A DNA stretch of 64,000 nucleotides, from assembly GCF_018603885.1 (NCBI RefSeq), contig NZ_JAHGAW010000008.1, positions 209,885-273,884 of the forward strand. Reading direction: 5' to 3'. The notes under the pieces are model-generated. The model did no database searches. It was not told where the DNA came from and worked only from the letters and a program-made list of their open reading frames with translations. Shown piece by piece: positions 57,399 to 64,000 of the stretch (position 1 is the first letter of the stretch; every line of letters begins with the position of its first letter). Origin of the DNA: Sphingobium nicotianae (GTDB lineage: Bacteria; Pseudomonadota; Alphaproteobacteria; Sphingomonadales; Sphingomonadaceae). A program made the translations under genes and the position numbers.

Positions 57399-59249
57399 GT
57401 GAAACGGATGCGCTGGATCCTGGCCCCGTCATTGGTGGCTTTGGCGATGGGTCAGGTTGTGCCGTCGCAAGCGCGGCAGGCCGGCGAAGTGGTGCAGGCG
57501 ACGCCGTCGGCTGCGGCAGTCGACTCTCTCAATCGAAATCTGGCGTCGCTTTCACGCAATCCTCAGGATGTGACGGCGCTTCTCGGGGCAGGGCAGGCAG
57601 CCCTCGACCTGGGCGACATTCAGGCCGCGAACGGCTTTTTTGCTCGTGCCAACATGGTCAATCCACAGCTCGGCAAGGCCAAGCTCGGCCTCGCTATCGT
57701 GCAGATTGCGCTCAAGCAAGCGACCTCGGCTGCCGAAAATTTCGACGCCGCACAGGCGCTCGGCGAGCAGCCGACCGGGCATCTGGCCGAACGCGGACTG
57801 GCCTATGACCTGACCGGTCAGCAAGACAAGGCACAGCGCGATTATATGGCCGCGCTGCGTGCCAATAGCGCCGACGAAACCGCACGGCTGCGCTATGCCG
57901 TCTCGCTCGGCATCTCCGGCAAGATTGGCGATGCAGATCGCCAGCTCGAACAGGCGCTGGCCACGGGCGATCGCGAGGCGTGGCGGATGCGTGCCTTCAT
58001 CTATGCGATGAACGGTCGCATGACCGATGCGCGCAAGGTCACGCAGTCCGTGATGCCGAAGGGTCTGGCCGACGCGCTCGATCCCTATATGCAGCGCCTG
58101 CCGCTGTTGACGCCGCCGCAAAAGGCCGCCGCCGCTTATTATGGCGAGTTCCCGACCAACGTTCTGAAGCTCGCGGCACCCGATCCTGTCAGGGAGCGGG
58201 AAGTGCAGGTCGCCTCCGCCGCAACCGATGGTGGCAAGCGCAGCCGCCGTCCCACCTCTGCCGAGCGGCGCGCGGCGCGCGGCGCGGAAGCCCAGGCACG
58301 CGAGGCGGAGAAAGCCGCAGCAGCACGTGCGGCAGCACCGCGCCCCGCCCCGGCGCCACCAGTTGCGACGACATTGGCGGCTGCTGCACCGATCCGCGCG
58401 GCCACGCCGCCCCCAATTCGCCGGGAAGCACCTCCGCCGGCAACCATAGCGCCGCCGGCGGCATCGCCGGTCCGTCAGGAAGCGCCGCGGTCCAGCCCGC
58501 CGCCACAGTCAGCGTCGGCACCGCAGCGCAACTACGAAGCGCCCACGACGGTTGCGCTCGCGCAGAGCAATGTCGAGCGGGCGGAGCCACCTCCGGGACA
58601 GATCCAGGGGCCAGCGGATCCGGGCACGGAGCTGGTATCCGCCGCGCCGCCGCGCACCTCGACACCGCCTGCAGCCAATCCGATGCCGGCTCCTGTGCGA
58701 ACCGAGCCGGCGCCGGGCTTCAGCGCTGCGGCCCAGCCGATCGCCGCGCCGCCTCGTTCGCTGGCGGACGCACTTTCGGCGCTCTCCATTCCCGAGCAGG
58801 AGCGCCAGTCCGCCGCCGTTTCCGCTGATCTGAGGGCCGTCGCGCGCATCCAGGAGCAGCGCCGCAAGGCCGCCGAGGCCGCAGCAGCAAAGGCCAAGGC
58901 CGAGGCGGAAGCCAAGGCGAAGGCCGAGGCCGCCAAGAAGGCGGAGGCCGAGCGCAAAGCCAAGCTCGCCGCCAATCCCTCGCGCAGCTGGGTGCAGATC
59001 GCGACGGGCAAGGATGTCGACGCACTGGCTTTCGATCTGCGCCGCCTGCGCCGCTCCTATGCCGATGCGATCGGCGATCAGGCCGGCTGGACGGCCGAAT
59101 GGGGCGCGACGCGGCGCTTGCTGATCGGACCGTTCAAGAAAGTCGAGGATGCCAAGGCGGTCGTCGCCCAGATCACCAAGTCCGGCGGCGACGCATTCCT
59201 GTGGCAAAGCGATGCAGGCGAGGAAGTCGCGAAGATCGGCGGCAAGTGA
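57399..59249 (+). CDS. Secreted TPR-repeat protein with C-terminal SPOR domain
   Basis: A 616-residue periplasmic protein. It starts with GTG at 57399 (GAGAGGAT about 10 bp upstream) and a signal peptide ending near PSQARQ. Residues about 45-240 form TPR-like helices ([40 protein letters not shown]). A long Pro/Ala-rich linker follows, then a charged Ala/Lys/Glu helix (about 483-525), and a SPOR domain ([20 protein letters not shown] onward, about 528-616). SPOR predicts recruitment to denuded septal glycan. Its place directly after ftsZ supports a role in division, perhaps as a scaffold for peptidoglycan enzymes. Stop overlaps the dGTPase start by 4 bp. Confidence 0.82.
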   Translation: MKRMRWILAPSLVALAMGQVVPSQARQAGEVVQATPSAAAVDSLNRNLASLSRNPQDVTALLGAGQAALDLGDIQAANGFFARANMVNPQLGKAKLGLAIVQIALKQATSAAENFDAAQALGEQPTGHLAERGLAYDLTGQQDKAQRDYMAALRANSADETARLRYAVSLGISGKIGDADRQLEQALATGDREAWRMRAFIYAMNGRMTDARKVTQSVMPKGLADALDPYMQRLPLLTPPQKAAAAYYGEFPTNVLKLAAPDPVREREVQVASAATDGGKRSRRPTSAERRAARGAEAQAREAEKAAAARAAAPRPAPAPPVATTLAAAAPIRAATPPPIRREAPPPATIAPPAASPVRQEAPRSSPPPQSASAPQRNYEAPTTVALAQSNVERAEPPPGQIQGPADPGTELVSAAPPRTSTPPAANPMPAPVRTEPAPGFSAAAQPIAAPPRSLADALSALSIPEQERQSAAVSADLRAVARIQEQRRKAAEAAAAKAKAEAEAKAKAEAAKKAEAERKAKLAANPSRSWVQIATGKDVDALAFDLRRLRRSYADAIGDQAGWTAEWGATRRLLIGPFKKVEDAKAVVAQITKSGGDAFLWQSDAGEEVAKIGGK

Positions 59250-60418
59250 CGGCGCTCGCCTCTTATGCCTGCGATCCGGCGCGCAGCCGGGGCCGCCAGT
59301 ATGACGAGCCGGGCGGAGAGGCGCGGGGACCGCGCGACATCTTCCAGCGCGATCGTGACCGCATCATCCACTCGATCAGCTTCCGCCGCCTGCGCCACAA
59401 AACCCAGGTGTTCATCGCGCCAGACGGCGATCATTACCGCGTCCGCCTGACCCACAGCCTGGAGGTCGCGCAGATCGGCCGCACCATCGCGCGGGTGCTG
59501 GGTCTCAACGAGGATCTGACCGAGGCGCTGTGCCTGGCCCACGACATCGGCCATCCGCCGTTCGGCCATTCCGGCGAGGATGCGCTGGAGGAGGCGCTCG
59601 CCGCGCATGGCGGGTTCGATCATAACGCGCATTGCCTGCGCACCCTGATGCAGCTCGAAATGGCCTATCCGCGTTTTCCCGGCCTCAATCTGAGCTGGGA
59701 GATGCTGGAGGGGCTCGCGAAGCATAATGGCCCGATCACCGCGCCAAACTGGGCGATGCGGGAGGTCAATAATGCCTTCCCGCTCGATCTGACCAGCTGG
59801 GCGTCGCTGGAAGCGCAGGTCGCCGCGCTGTCGGACGACATCGCCTATGACAATCATGACATTGATGACGGCCTGCGTGCGGGCATCCTGTCGCTGGAGC
59901 AGCTTCTCGACGTGCCGATCGTCGCCCGCTGCTGGGACAGGGTGGTTGCGCGCCATCCCGACATTCCGGTCGAGCGCCTGGTGCGCGAGCTGATCCGCGA
60001 GCAGATCGGCTACATGGTCAACGACCTGATCGAGACGACGCGCGCCAATCTCGTCGATCTCGGCCTTGCCGATGCGGACGTCTCGGCCATCCGCGGCGCT
60101 GGCCGCGCCGTGGCCGCCTTCTCGGACGGGATGCGCGAGGACGAACGGACGCTCAAGCGCTTCATGTATAAGAATCTCTATCATCACCCGCTCCAGCTCG
60201 CCGCCGCCGAACGGGCGCGCATCATCGTGGCCGATCTGTTCGAGGCCTATCATGCGGATCCGGCGCTGATGGGCTCGGCCTGGGATGCGACCTGTTTGCC
60301 CAACGAACCGCACCGCAGCCGTCACATCGCCGACTATATCGCGGGGATGACGGACCGCTTTGCCGAGCAGGCGCATCGCGATATCTACGGCAGCAAGTTC
60401 GATCGCCGCGCACATTAA
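59246..60418 (+). CDS. dgt: Deoxyguanosinetriphosphate triphosphohydrolase-like HD hydrolase
   Basis: A 390-residue HD-domain enzyme that would hydrolyse dNTPs to the nucleoside and triphosphate. Family motifs: [20 protein letters not shown], the first histidine in [24 protein letters not shown] with the HD pair, and [14 protein letters not shown]. The start is GTG at 59246 inside a GTGA overlap with the SPOR gene stop; the frame upstream is a shadow of that gene. Length and motifs match the alphaproteobacterial dGTPase-like group, whose physiological substrate is not always dGTP. Confidence 0.9.
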   Translation: MTALASYACDPARSRGRQYDEPGGEARGPRDIFQRDRDRIIHSISFRRLRHKTQVFIAPDGDHYRVRLTHSLEVAQIGRTIARVLGLNEDLTEALCLAHDIGHPPFGHSGEDALEEALAAHGGFDHNAHCLRTLMQLEMAYPRFPGLNLSWEMLEGLAKHNGPITAPNWAMREVNNAFPLDLTSWASLEAQVAALSDDIAYDNHDIDDGLRAGILSLEQLLDVPIVARCWDRVVARHPDIPVERLVRELIREQIGYMVNDLIETTRANLVDLGLADADVSAIRGAGRAVAAFSDGMREDERTLKRFMYKNLYHHPLQLAAAERARIIVADLFEAYHADPALMGSAWDATCLPNEPHRSRHIADYIAGMTDRFAEQAHRDIYGSKFDRRAH

Positions 60419-60429
60419 GGGACAGGGTC

Positions 60430-60948
60430 ATGCATCAACCACCGCAGAACTGGCTCGCGACGCTGATCCCCATCGTGATCATCTCGCTGGTGCTGTTCCT
60501 GCGCATCCGCCGGATGAACCAGGGCCGCCGTCTCCACCTTGAGCGGTTGTGGATATTGCCGAGCTTCTATGCGCTGGTCGTGATCGCGATCTTCTGGTCG
60601 CATCCGCCGCATGGCATGACCTGGCTCTATGCGTTCCTCGCCCTGCTGATCGGCCTGCCGCTCGGCTGGTATCGCGGCAAGCTCATGCACATCAGTGTCG
60701 ATCCGGAGACGCACGAGCTCAGCCAGCGCGCCTCGCCGGCCGCGATCCTCCTCATTTTCGCGCTCGTCGCCGTCCGTATGATCGCGCGCAGCTATACCGT
60801 CTCCAATGGTGGCGGGAGTCCGGATGCGATCTTCGCGGTCACCGATGTGCTGCTCGCCTTTGCCCTCGGTTTCCTGTCGACGCAGCGGCTCGAAATGGCT
60901 CTGCGCGCGCGCTCGCTCCTGCAGGAAGCGCGACAGGCCCGGCGATGA
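60430..60948 (+). CDS. Inner-membrane protein resembling CcdC/DUF1453
   Basis: A 172-residue protein with about four or five membrane helices (WLATLIPIVIISLVLFLRIR, LWILPSFYALVVIAIF, WLYAFLALLIGLPLGWYRG, ILLIFALVAVRMIA). The RIRRMNQGRR loop and the GLPLGWYRGKLMHISVD motif resemble CcdC/DUF1453-type proteins. The function of that family is not known. GACAGGG precedes the ATG. Stop overlaps the next start by 4 bp. Confidence 0.65.
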   Translation: MHQPPQNWLATLIPIVIISLVLFLRIRRMNQGRRLHLERLWILPSFYALVVIAIFWSHPPHGMTWLYAFLALLIGLPLGWYRGKLMHISVDPETHELSQRASPAAILLIFALVAVRMIARSYTVSNGGGSPDAIFAVTDVLLAFALGFLSTQRLEMALRARSLLQEARQARR

Positions 60949-61604
60949 CCGACGCGCCGCGCCCCTGGCTGACGAGCGAAGCGGGCGCGTCGGGCGGCAA
61001 GCGCCATGCCCCGGCGACCGCGCGCAATCGCGAGGCGATCGCGCAACTGCTCGGCGAGGAGCTGCCGTCCGTCGGGCTGGTGCTGGAGATCGCCAGCGGA
61101 TCTGGCGAGCATGCGGTGTTCTTCGCACAGGCCTTTCCCGCCCTGCGCTGGCAACCCAGCGACCCGGACCCGGCCGCATTGTCATCGATCGCGTCCTGGA
61201 TCGACGAGGCGGCGCTGCCCAATATCGCGCCGCCGCTGCAGATCGACGCGGCCGATCCGCGCTCCTGGCCCCTTTCGAAGGCGGATGCGATCCTCTGCAT
61301 CAACATGGTGCATATCAGCCCATGGAAAGCGACGCTGGGGCTGTTCGCAGGTGCCGCCGCGCTGCTTCCGGCAGGCCGGCTGCTCTATCTTTATGGTCCT
61401 TATTTCCAGGACGATGTCGAGACCGCGCCGAGCAACATCGCCTTCGATGAGTCGCTGCGGTCCCGCAATGCCGCCTGGGGACTGCGCTGGGTGCATGACG
61501 TCACGGCGGTCGCCAGGGCGGAGGGCCTCAATCTCGCACGGATCGTGCCGATGCCCGCCAACAATCTCAGCCTGATCTTCCGCCGAGATCCTCCCCGGGG
61601 CTGA
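60945..61604 (+). CDS. DUF938 SAM-methyltransferase-like protein
   Basis: A 219-residue cytoplasmic protein with a class I methyltransferase fold. KRHAPATARNREAI opens the DUF938 signature, VLEIASGSGEHAVFFAQAFP is a SAM-binding motif I, WQPSDPD follows as motif II, and INMVHISPWKATLGLFAGAA and LYLYGPYFQD are typical of the family. Substrate is unknown. The C-terminal end overlaps the convergent EamA transporter gene by 38 bp. Confidence 0.82.
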   Translation: MTDAPRPWLTSEAGASGGKRHAPATARNREAIAQLLGEELPSVGLVLEIASGSGEHAVFFAQAFPALRWQPSDPDPAALSSIASWIDEAALPNIAPPLQIDAADPRSWPLSKADAILCINMVHISPWKATLGLFAGAAALLPAGRLLYLYGPYFQDDVETAPSNIAFDESLRSRNAAWGLRWVHDVTAVARAEGLNLARIVPMPANNLSLIFRRDPPRG

Positions 61605-62502
61605 CCACCGGTTCGCGCCGGCGGACATGCTCGCGCCAGGCGATGTAAAGCCCGCTCGCCGCGATCAGGGCGGCGCCTGCCCATGTCGACGAGTTGGGCC
61701 AGCTCGACCAGAGCAGCCAGCCCGCCCAGGTCGCCCAGATGATCTGGCTGTAGTCCATCGGGATGACGATCGAGACCGGACCCCAGCGCAACGCCGAGGT
61801 CATCAGCAATTGCGCCACGCCGCCCGAAAGGCCGAGCGCGAGGAACAGCGCCCAGCTTGTCAGGTCATGCGCCTGTCCCCACCAGAGCATCAGTGGCGCG
61901 AGCAGGGGAATCGAGAGCAGGAAGAACCAGAAGACCACGACCGGCGGCGCTTCGACATGCCCCAGCTCGCGCAGCAGGATCGCCACGATCGCGGTGATGA
62001 TCGCGCCGACCAAGGCCACGAACAGGCCGGCCGAGGCGAAGCTGGCCGAGTCCGGATGGGCCATGATCACCACGCCGACGAAGCCGAGCAGCACCGCGCT
62101 CCAGCGGTGGATGCCGGGCCGCTCCCTGAGGAACAGGGCCGAGAGGATGGTCGCGAAGATCGGCATGGTGAAGCCGATGGAGGTCGCCTCGGCCAGCGGC
62201 AGCATCGCGACGGCCGCGAAGTTGAAGAACATGCCGGTGAGGCCGACGATCGTCCGCGTCCAGTGGATGCGCATCGGCGCCCTGGGCCGCAGCGTCGCCA
62301 TGCCCAGCGTCCCGAAGGCCCAGGCCGCGGCGACGGGCAGGGCGAAGAGCTGGCGGTAGAAGGTGATCTCGGCCAAATGCGCGCCGCGCTCGGCGAGCAG
62401 CTTGCCGCAGGCATAGGTCGTCGCCAGCATCATCATGGCGAGCAGGCGCAGGCCGATGGCGAAGAAGGGACGGTCGTGGCGCGCCGGTGTCCGGTCGCTC
62501 AT
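61567..62502 (-). CDS. EamA-family (DMT superfamily) transporter
   Basis: A 311-residue protein with ten predicted helices in two EamA repeats (for example LAMMMLATTYACGKLLAERG and the second start LFVALVGAIITAIVAILLRE). MPIFATILSALFLRERPG is a typical repeat end. These are metabolite exporters or importers of unknown specificity. The start overlaps the rarD-like gene stop by 4 bp, so the two leftward transporter genes are coupled. Confidence 0.82.
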   Translation of the reverse strand: MSDRTPARHDRPFFAIGLRLLAMMMLATTYACGKLLAERGAHLAEITFYRQLFALPVAAAWAFGTLGMATLRPRAPMRIHWTRTIVGLTGMFFNFAAVAMLPLAEATSIGFTMPIFATILSALFLRERPGIHRWSAVLLGFVGVVIMAHPDSASFASAGLFVALVGAIITAIVAILLRELGHVEAPPVVVFWFFLLSIPLLAPLMLWWGQAHDLTSWALFLALGLSGGVAQLLMTSALRWGPVSIVIPMDYSQIIWATWAGWLLWSSWPNSSTWAGAALIAASGLYIAWREHVRRREPVVSPGEDLGGRSG

Positions 62503-63413
62503 GCGCGCGCCGCCCGGGCGCCCCGCAGGCTGTCCCAGATGAACAGGGCCAGCGCCGCCCAGATCAGCATGAAGCTCGCCCAGCGCTCGGGCGAGAGCTT
62601 CTCGTGATAGAGGAAGACGCCGGTGACGAACTGCAGGGAGGGCGCCACATATTGCATCAGGCCGAGCGTCACCAGCGGCAGCGAGCGGGCCGCAACGGCG
62701 AACAGGATCAGCGGGATCGAGGTTGCCGCGCCCGTGCCGATCAGGCCGAGCGTGGTCATCGGGTCACGCCCGAAAGCAAGCCCCTGATGCGCCGACAGCC
62801 AGCCGAGCACCACCAGCGCGGGCGCGGCCAGAAGGCTCGTCTCGATCGCAAGGCCGACAGCGGACGGCACGGGCGTGAGCTTGCGGACCAGGCCGTAGAA
62901 GGCGAAGGTCAGCGCCAGGCCAAGGCTGATCCAGAGCGTCTGCCACTCCCCGGACGCAAGGATCGCGACGGCAACGGCGGCAATCAGCACGGCAATCAGT
63001 TGCCAGCGGCGCAGGCGCTCCTTGAGAAGCAGGGTGCCGATGACGACGGTGACCAGCGGATTGAGGAAATAGCCGAGGCTCGCCGCGACGAGATGGCCGC
63101 CCAGGATCGCCCACATGAAGATCGACCAGTTGGAGGCGATCAGCAGCGAGCTCAGCGCCAGCGCGCCGACGAGGCGCGGTTGCCGGCAGGCCTGCCACAG
63201 GGCCGGATAAAGCCGCATGCCGGCGATGACGAAGACCAGGAACAGGACCGACCACAGGATGCGATGCGCCACCAGTTCGGTGGGCGAGACGTCGTGCAGC
63301 AGCTTGAAGTAGATCGGCAGCAAGCCCCACAGCGCATAGGCGCCGAAGCCGGCAAGCAGGCCGGTGCGCCGCTCGGCGACCTGATGGGTATCGCGGACTA
63401 TGCTCGCGTTCAT
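62499..63413 (-). CDS. rarD: RarD-type EamA transporter
   Basis: A 304-residue ten-helix transporter. The motif GAYALWGLLPIYFKLLHDVS followed by ELVAHRILWSVLFL, and SNWSIFMWAILGGHLVAASLGYFLNPL, identify the RarD subgroup of DMT permeases. E. coli RarD is linked to chloramphenicol sensitivity, but the natural substrate is unknown. The ATG at 63413 gives the ATGA overlap with the small membrane-protein gene; the upstream frame is a shadow. Confidence 0.85.
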   Translation of the reverse strand: MNASIVRDTHQVAERRTGLLAGFGAYALWGLLPIYFKLLHDVSPTELVAHRILWSVLFLVFVIAGMRLYPALWQACRQPRLVGALALSSLLIASNWSIFMWAILGGHLVAASLGYFLNPLVTVVIGTLLLKERLRRWQLIAVLIAAVAVAILASGEWQTLWISLGLALTFAFYGLVRKLTPVPSAVGLAIETSLLAAPALVVLGWLSAHQGLAFGRDPMTTLGLIGTGAATSIPLILFAVAARSLPLVTLGLMQYVAPSLQFVTGVFLYHEKLSPERWASFMLIWAALALFIWDSLRGARAARA

Positions 63414-63631
63414 AAGAGGCCCCCGCCGAGCCAGAGGCGCGCCATGCAGATGCAGGCGACGATCAGGCAGAAATTGCGCGCGCCCTTGCCGTAGGAGAAC
63501 TGGCCGATCAGCGCGCCGAACAGGGCGATCGGCACGATCAGCCAGTTGGCCCAGCCCAGAAACGGGATGAACGCAGGAATCGCGAGCAGCAGCGCCACCG
63601 CGCCGATCAGGACGGATATGAGCGAAAGCAT
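63410..63631 (-). CDS. 73-residue membrane protein, unknown function
   Basis: A small protein with two hydrophobic segments (MLSLISVLIGAVALLLAIPA and WANWLIVPIALFGALIGQF) and possibly a third near the C-terminus (LIVACICMARLWLGGGLL). Its stop overlaps the rarD-like start by 4 bp, which supports it as a real gene. No family recognised beyond general similarity to short DUF-type inner-membrane proteins. Confidence 0.6.
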   Translation of the reverse strand: MLSLISVLIGAVALLLAIPAFIPFLGWANWLIVPIALFGALIGQFSYGKGARNFCLIVACICMARLWLGGGLL

Positions 63632-63715
63632 GGCTCCCCATGACGAGGGGCGTCTGGCTTTGCAAGGGCGGCGCGGGGATCAGGCCGCCTGCGGCACGTC
63701 CGCACATCCCATGTT

Positions 63716-63796
63716 GTCATTCCCTTGAGTGCGGGAATCCAAAGGGCGGCATGGCAGTGCGGTTGGGTTCTGGATTCCCGCGTTCGAGGGAATGAC
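63716..63796. repeat. Paired palindromic repeat with GGAATCC-type arms
   Basis: The left arm GTCATTCCCT...GCGGGAATCCA (63716-63741) and the right arm TGGATTCCCGC...AGGGAATGAC (63771-63796) are inverted copies of the same 26-bp palindromic unit with a 29-bp spacer. This GTCATTCCCGC type is a common bacterial intergenic repeat. It lies upstream of the leftward small membrane-protein gene. Confidence 0.75.
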
Positions 63797-64000
63797 GAGA
63801 GTTGATAAGGCGCGCTTCCCGTTCGAACCGTCCGATATCGTGGGTGCCAACGCTGGAAGCTGCCGTTCCGGTCCCGACCCACAGTCGGTCGCTCAGCGCC
63901 AGATGTCATGTGCCTGAAAGCTGCCGTCGCGCTTAACCCTTCGAAGCTTTGGCGGATTGTGGTCCCCTGCGGCGGGCAGTGCGCTCTATCCCGTCGACCA
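63797..64000. other. Non-coding or partial region at window end
   Basis: I see no supported gene, RNA or repeat in this last stretch. Short open frames exist but none has an RBS or family features. It may hold a promoter or the edge of a gene continuing beyond the window. Confidence 0.3.

Overview
This window comes from a GC-rich, densely coding alphaproteobacterial chromosome. I place it in the Sphingomonadaceae (Sphingomonas-like). The reasons are two large TonB-dependent receptors of the type common in that family, the order argS-SPOR-nagZ-scpA-scpB-tatABC followed closely by a complete dcw cluster, the ispH-thrB-rnhA order, and short GC-rich palindromic intergenic repeats. I see no rRNA, tRNA, CRISPR array, prophage or insertion sequence. 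Species cannot be fixed from the sequence alone.

Region 1 (1-13342) is accessory and catabolic. It holds the end of an esterase-like alpha/beta hydrolase, a secreted protein with three SnoaL/NTF2-like repeats, a divergent ClC-type channel, a dicarboxylate/amino-acid:cation symporter, a long acyl-CoA dehydrogenase, a 1052-residue TonB-dependent receptor and a lipoprotein PQQ-dependent alcohol dehydrogenase with a fused cytochrome c. Receptor, periplasmic quinohaemoprotein and acyl-CoA dehydrogenase together suggest uptake and oxidation of an alcohol or acid substrate, but the substrate cannot be read from sequence.

Region 2 (13360-25146) contains a translationally coupled TonB receptor/phosphodiesterase pair, divergent from ahpC-ahpF (peroxide defence, with a LysR/OxyR-type palindrome upstream of ahpC). 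Two small secreted proteins (DUF4142 and DUF6265 types) follow. The leftward operon ispH-thrB-rnhA plus a malonyl-CoA-synthetase-like ligase comes next.

Region 3 (25250-36560) starts with two adjacent 2-oxoglutarate/Fe(II) dioxygenases (an Oxygenase-NA type and AlkB) and an unknown lipoprotein. The housekeeping run argS, SPOR protein, nagZ, scpA, scpB, tatA, tatB, tatC follows. A SleB-type cell-wall hydrolase converges on tatC, and cysK comes after it.

Region 4 (36584-60418) has two uncharacterised membrane proteins and then the full dcw cluster: mraZ, rsmH, ftsL, ftsI, murE, murF, mraY, murD, ftsW, murG, murC, a 72-residue unknown ORF, murB, ddl, ftsQ, ftsA and ftsZ. Every junction from mraZ to ftsQ overlaps by 1 or 4 bases, so the run behaves as one translationally coupled unit making and placing septal peptidoglycan. 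After ftsZ come a secreted TPR/SPOR protein and a dGTPase-like HD hydrolase. The mraZ leader carries spaced TCCCA (TGGGA on the other strand) boxes typical of MraZ autoregulation, and the ftsZ leader has a GANTC site.

Region 5 (60430-64000) holds an unknown inner-membrane protein, a DUF938 methyltransferase-like protein, a leftward pair of EamA transporters (one RarD-like), a 73-residue membrane protein and a palindromic repeat.

Between genes there are several kinds of palindromic repeat. The most striking is a composite element of about 160 bp present twice in opposite orientation (13360-13519 and 32493-32650). A 140-bp near-perfect inverted repeat lies before cysK, and another palindromic element splits ahpC from ahpF.
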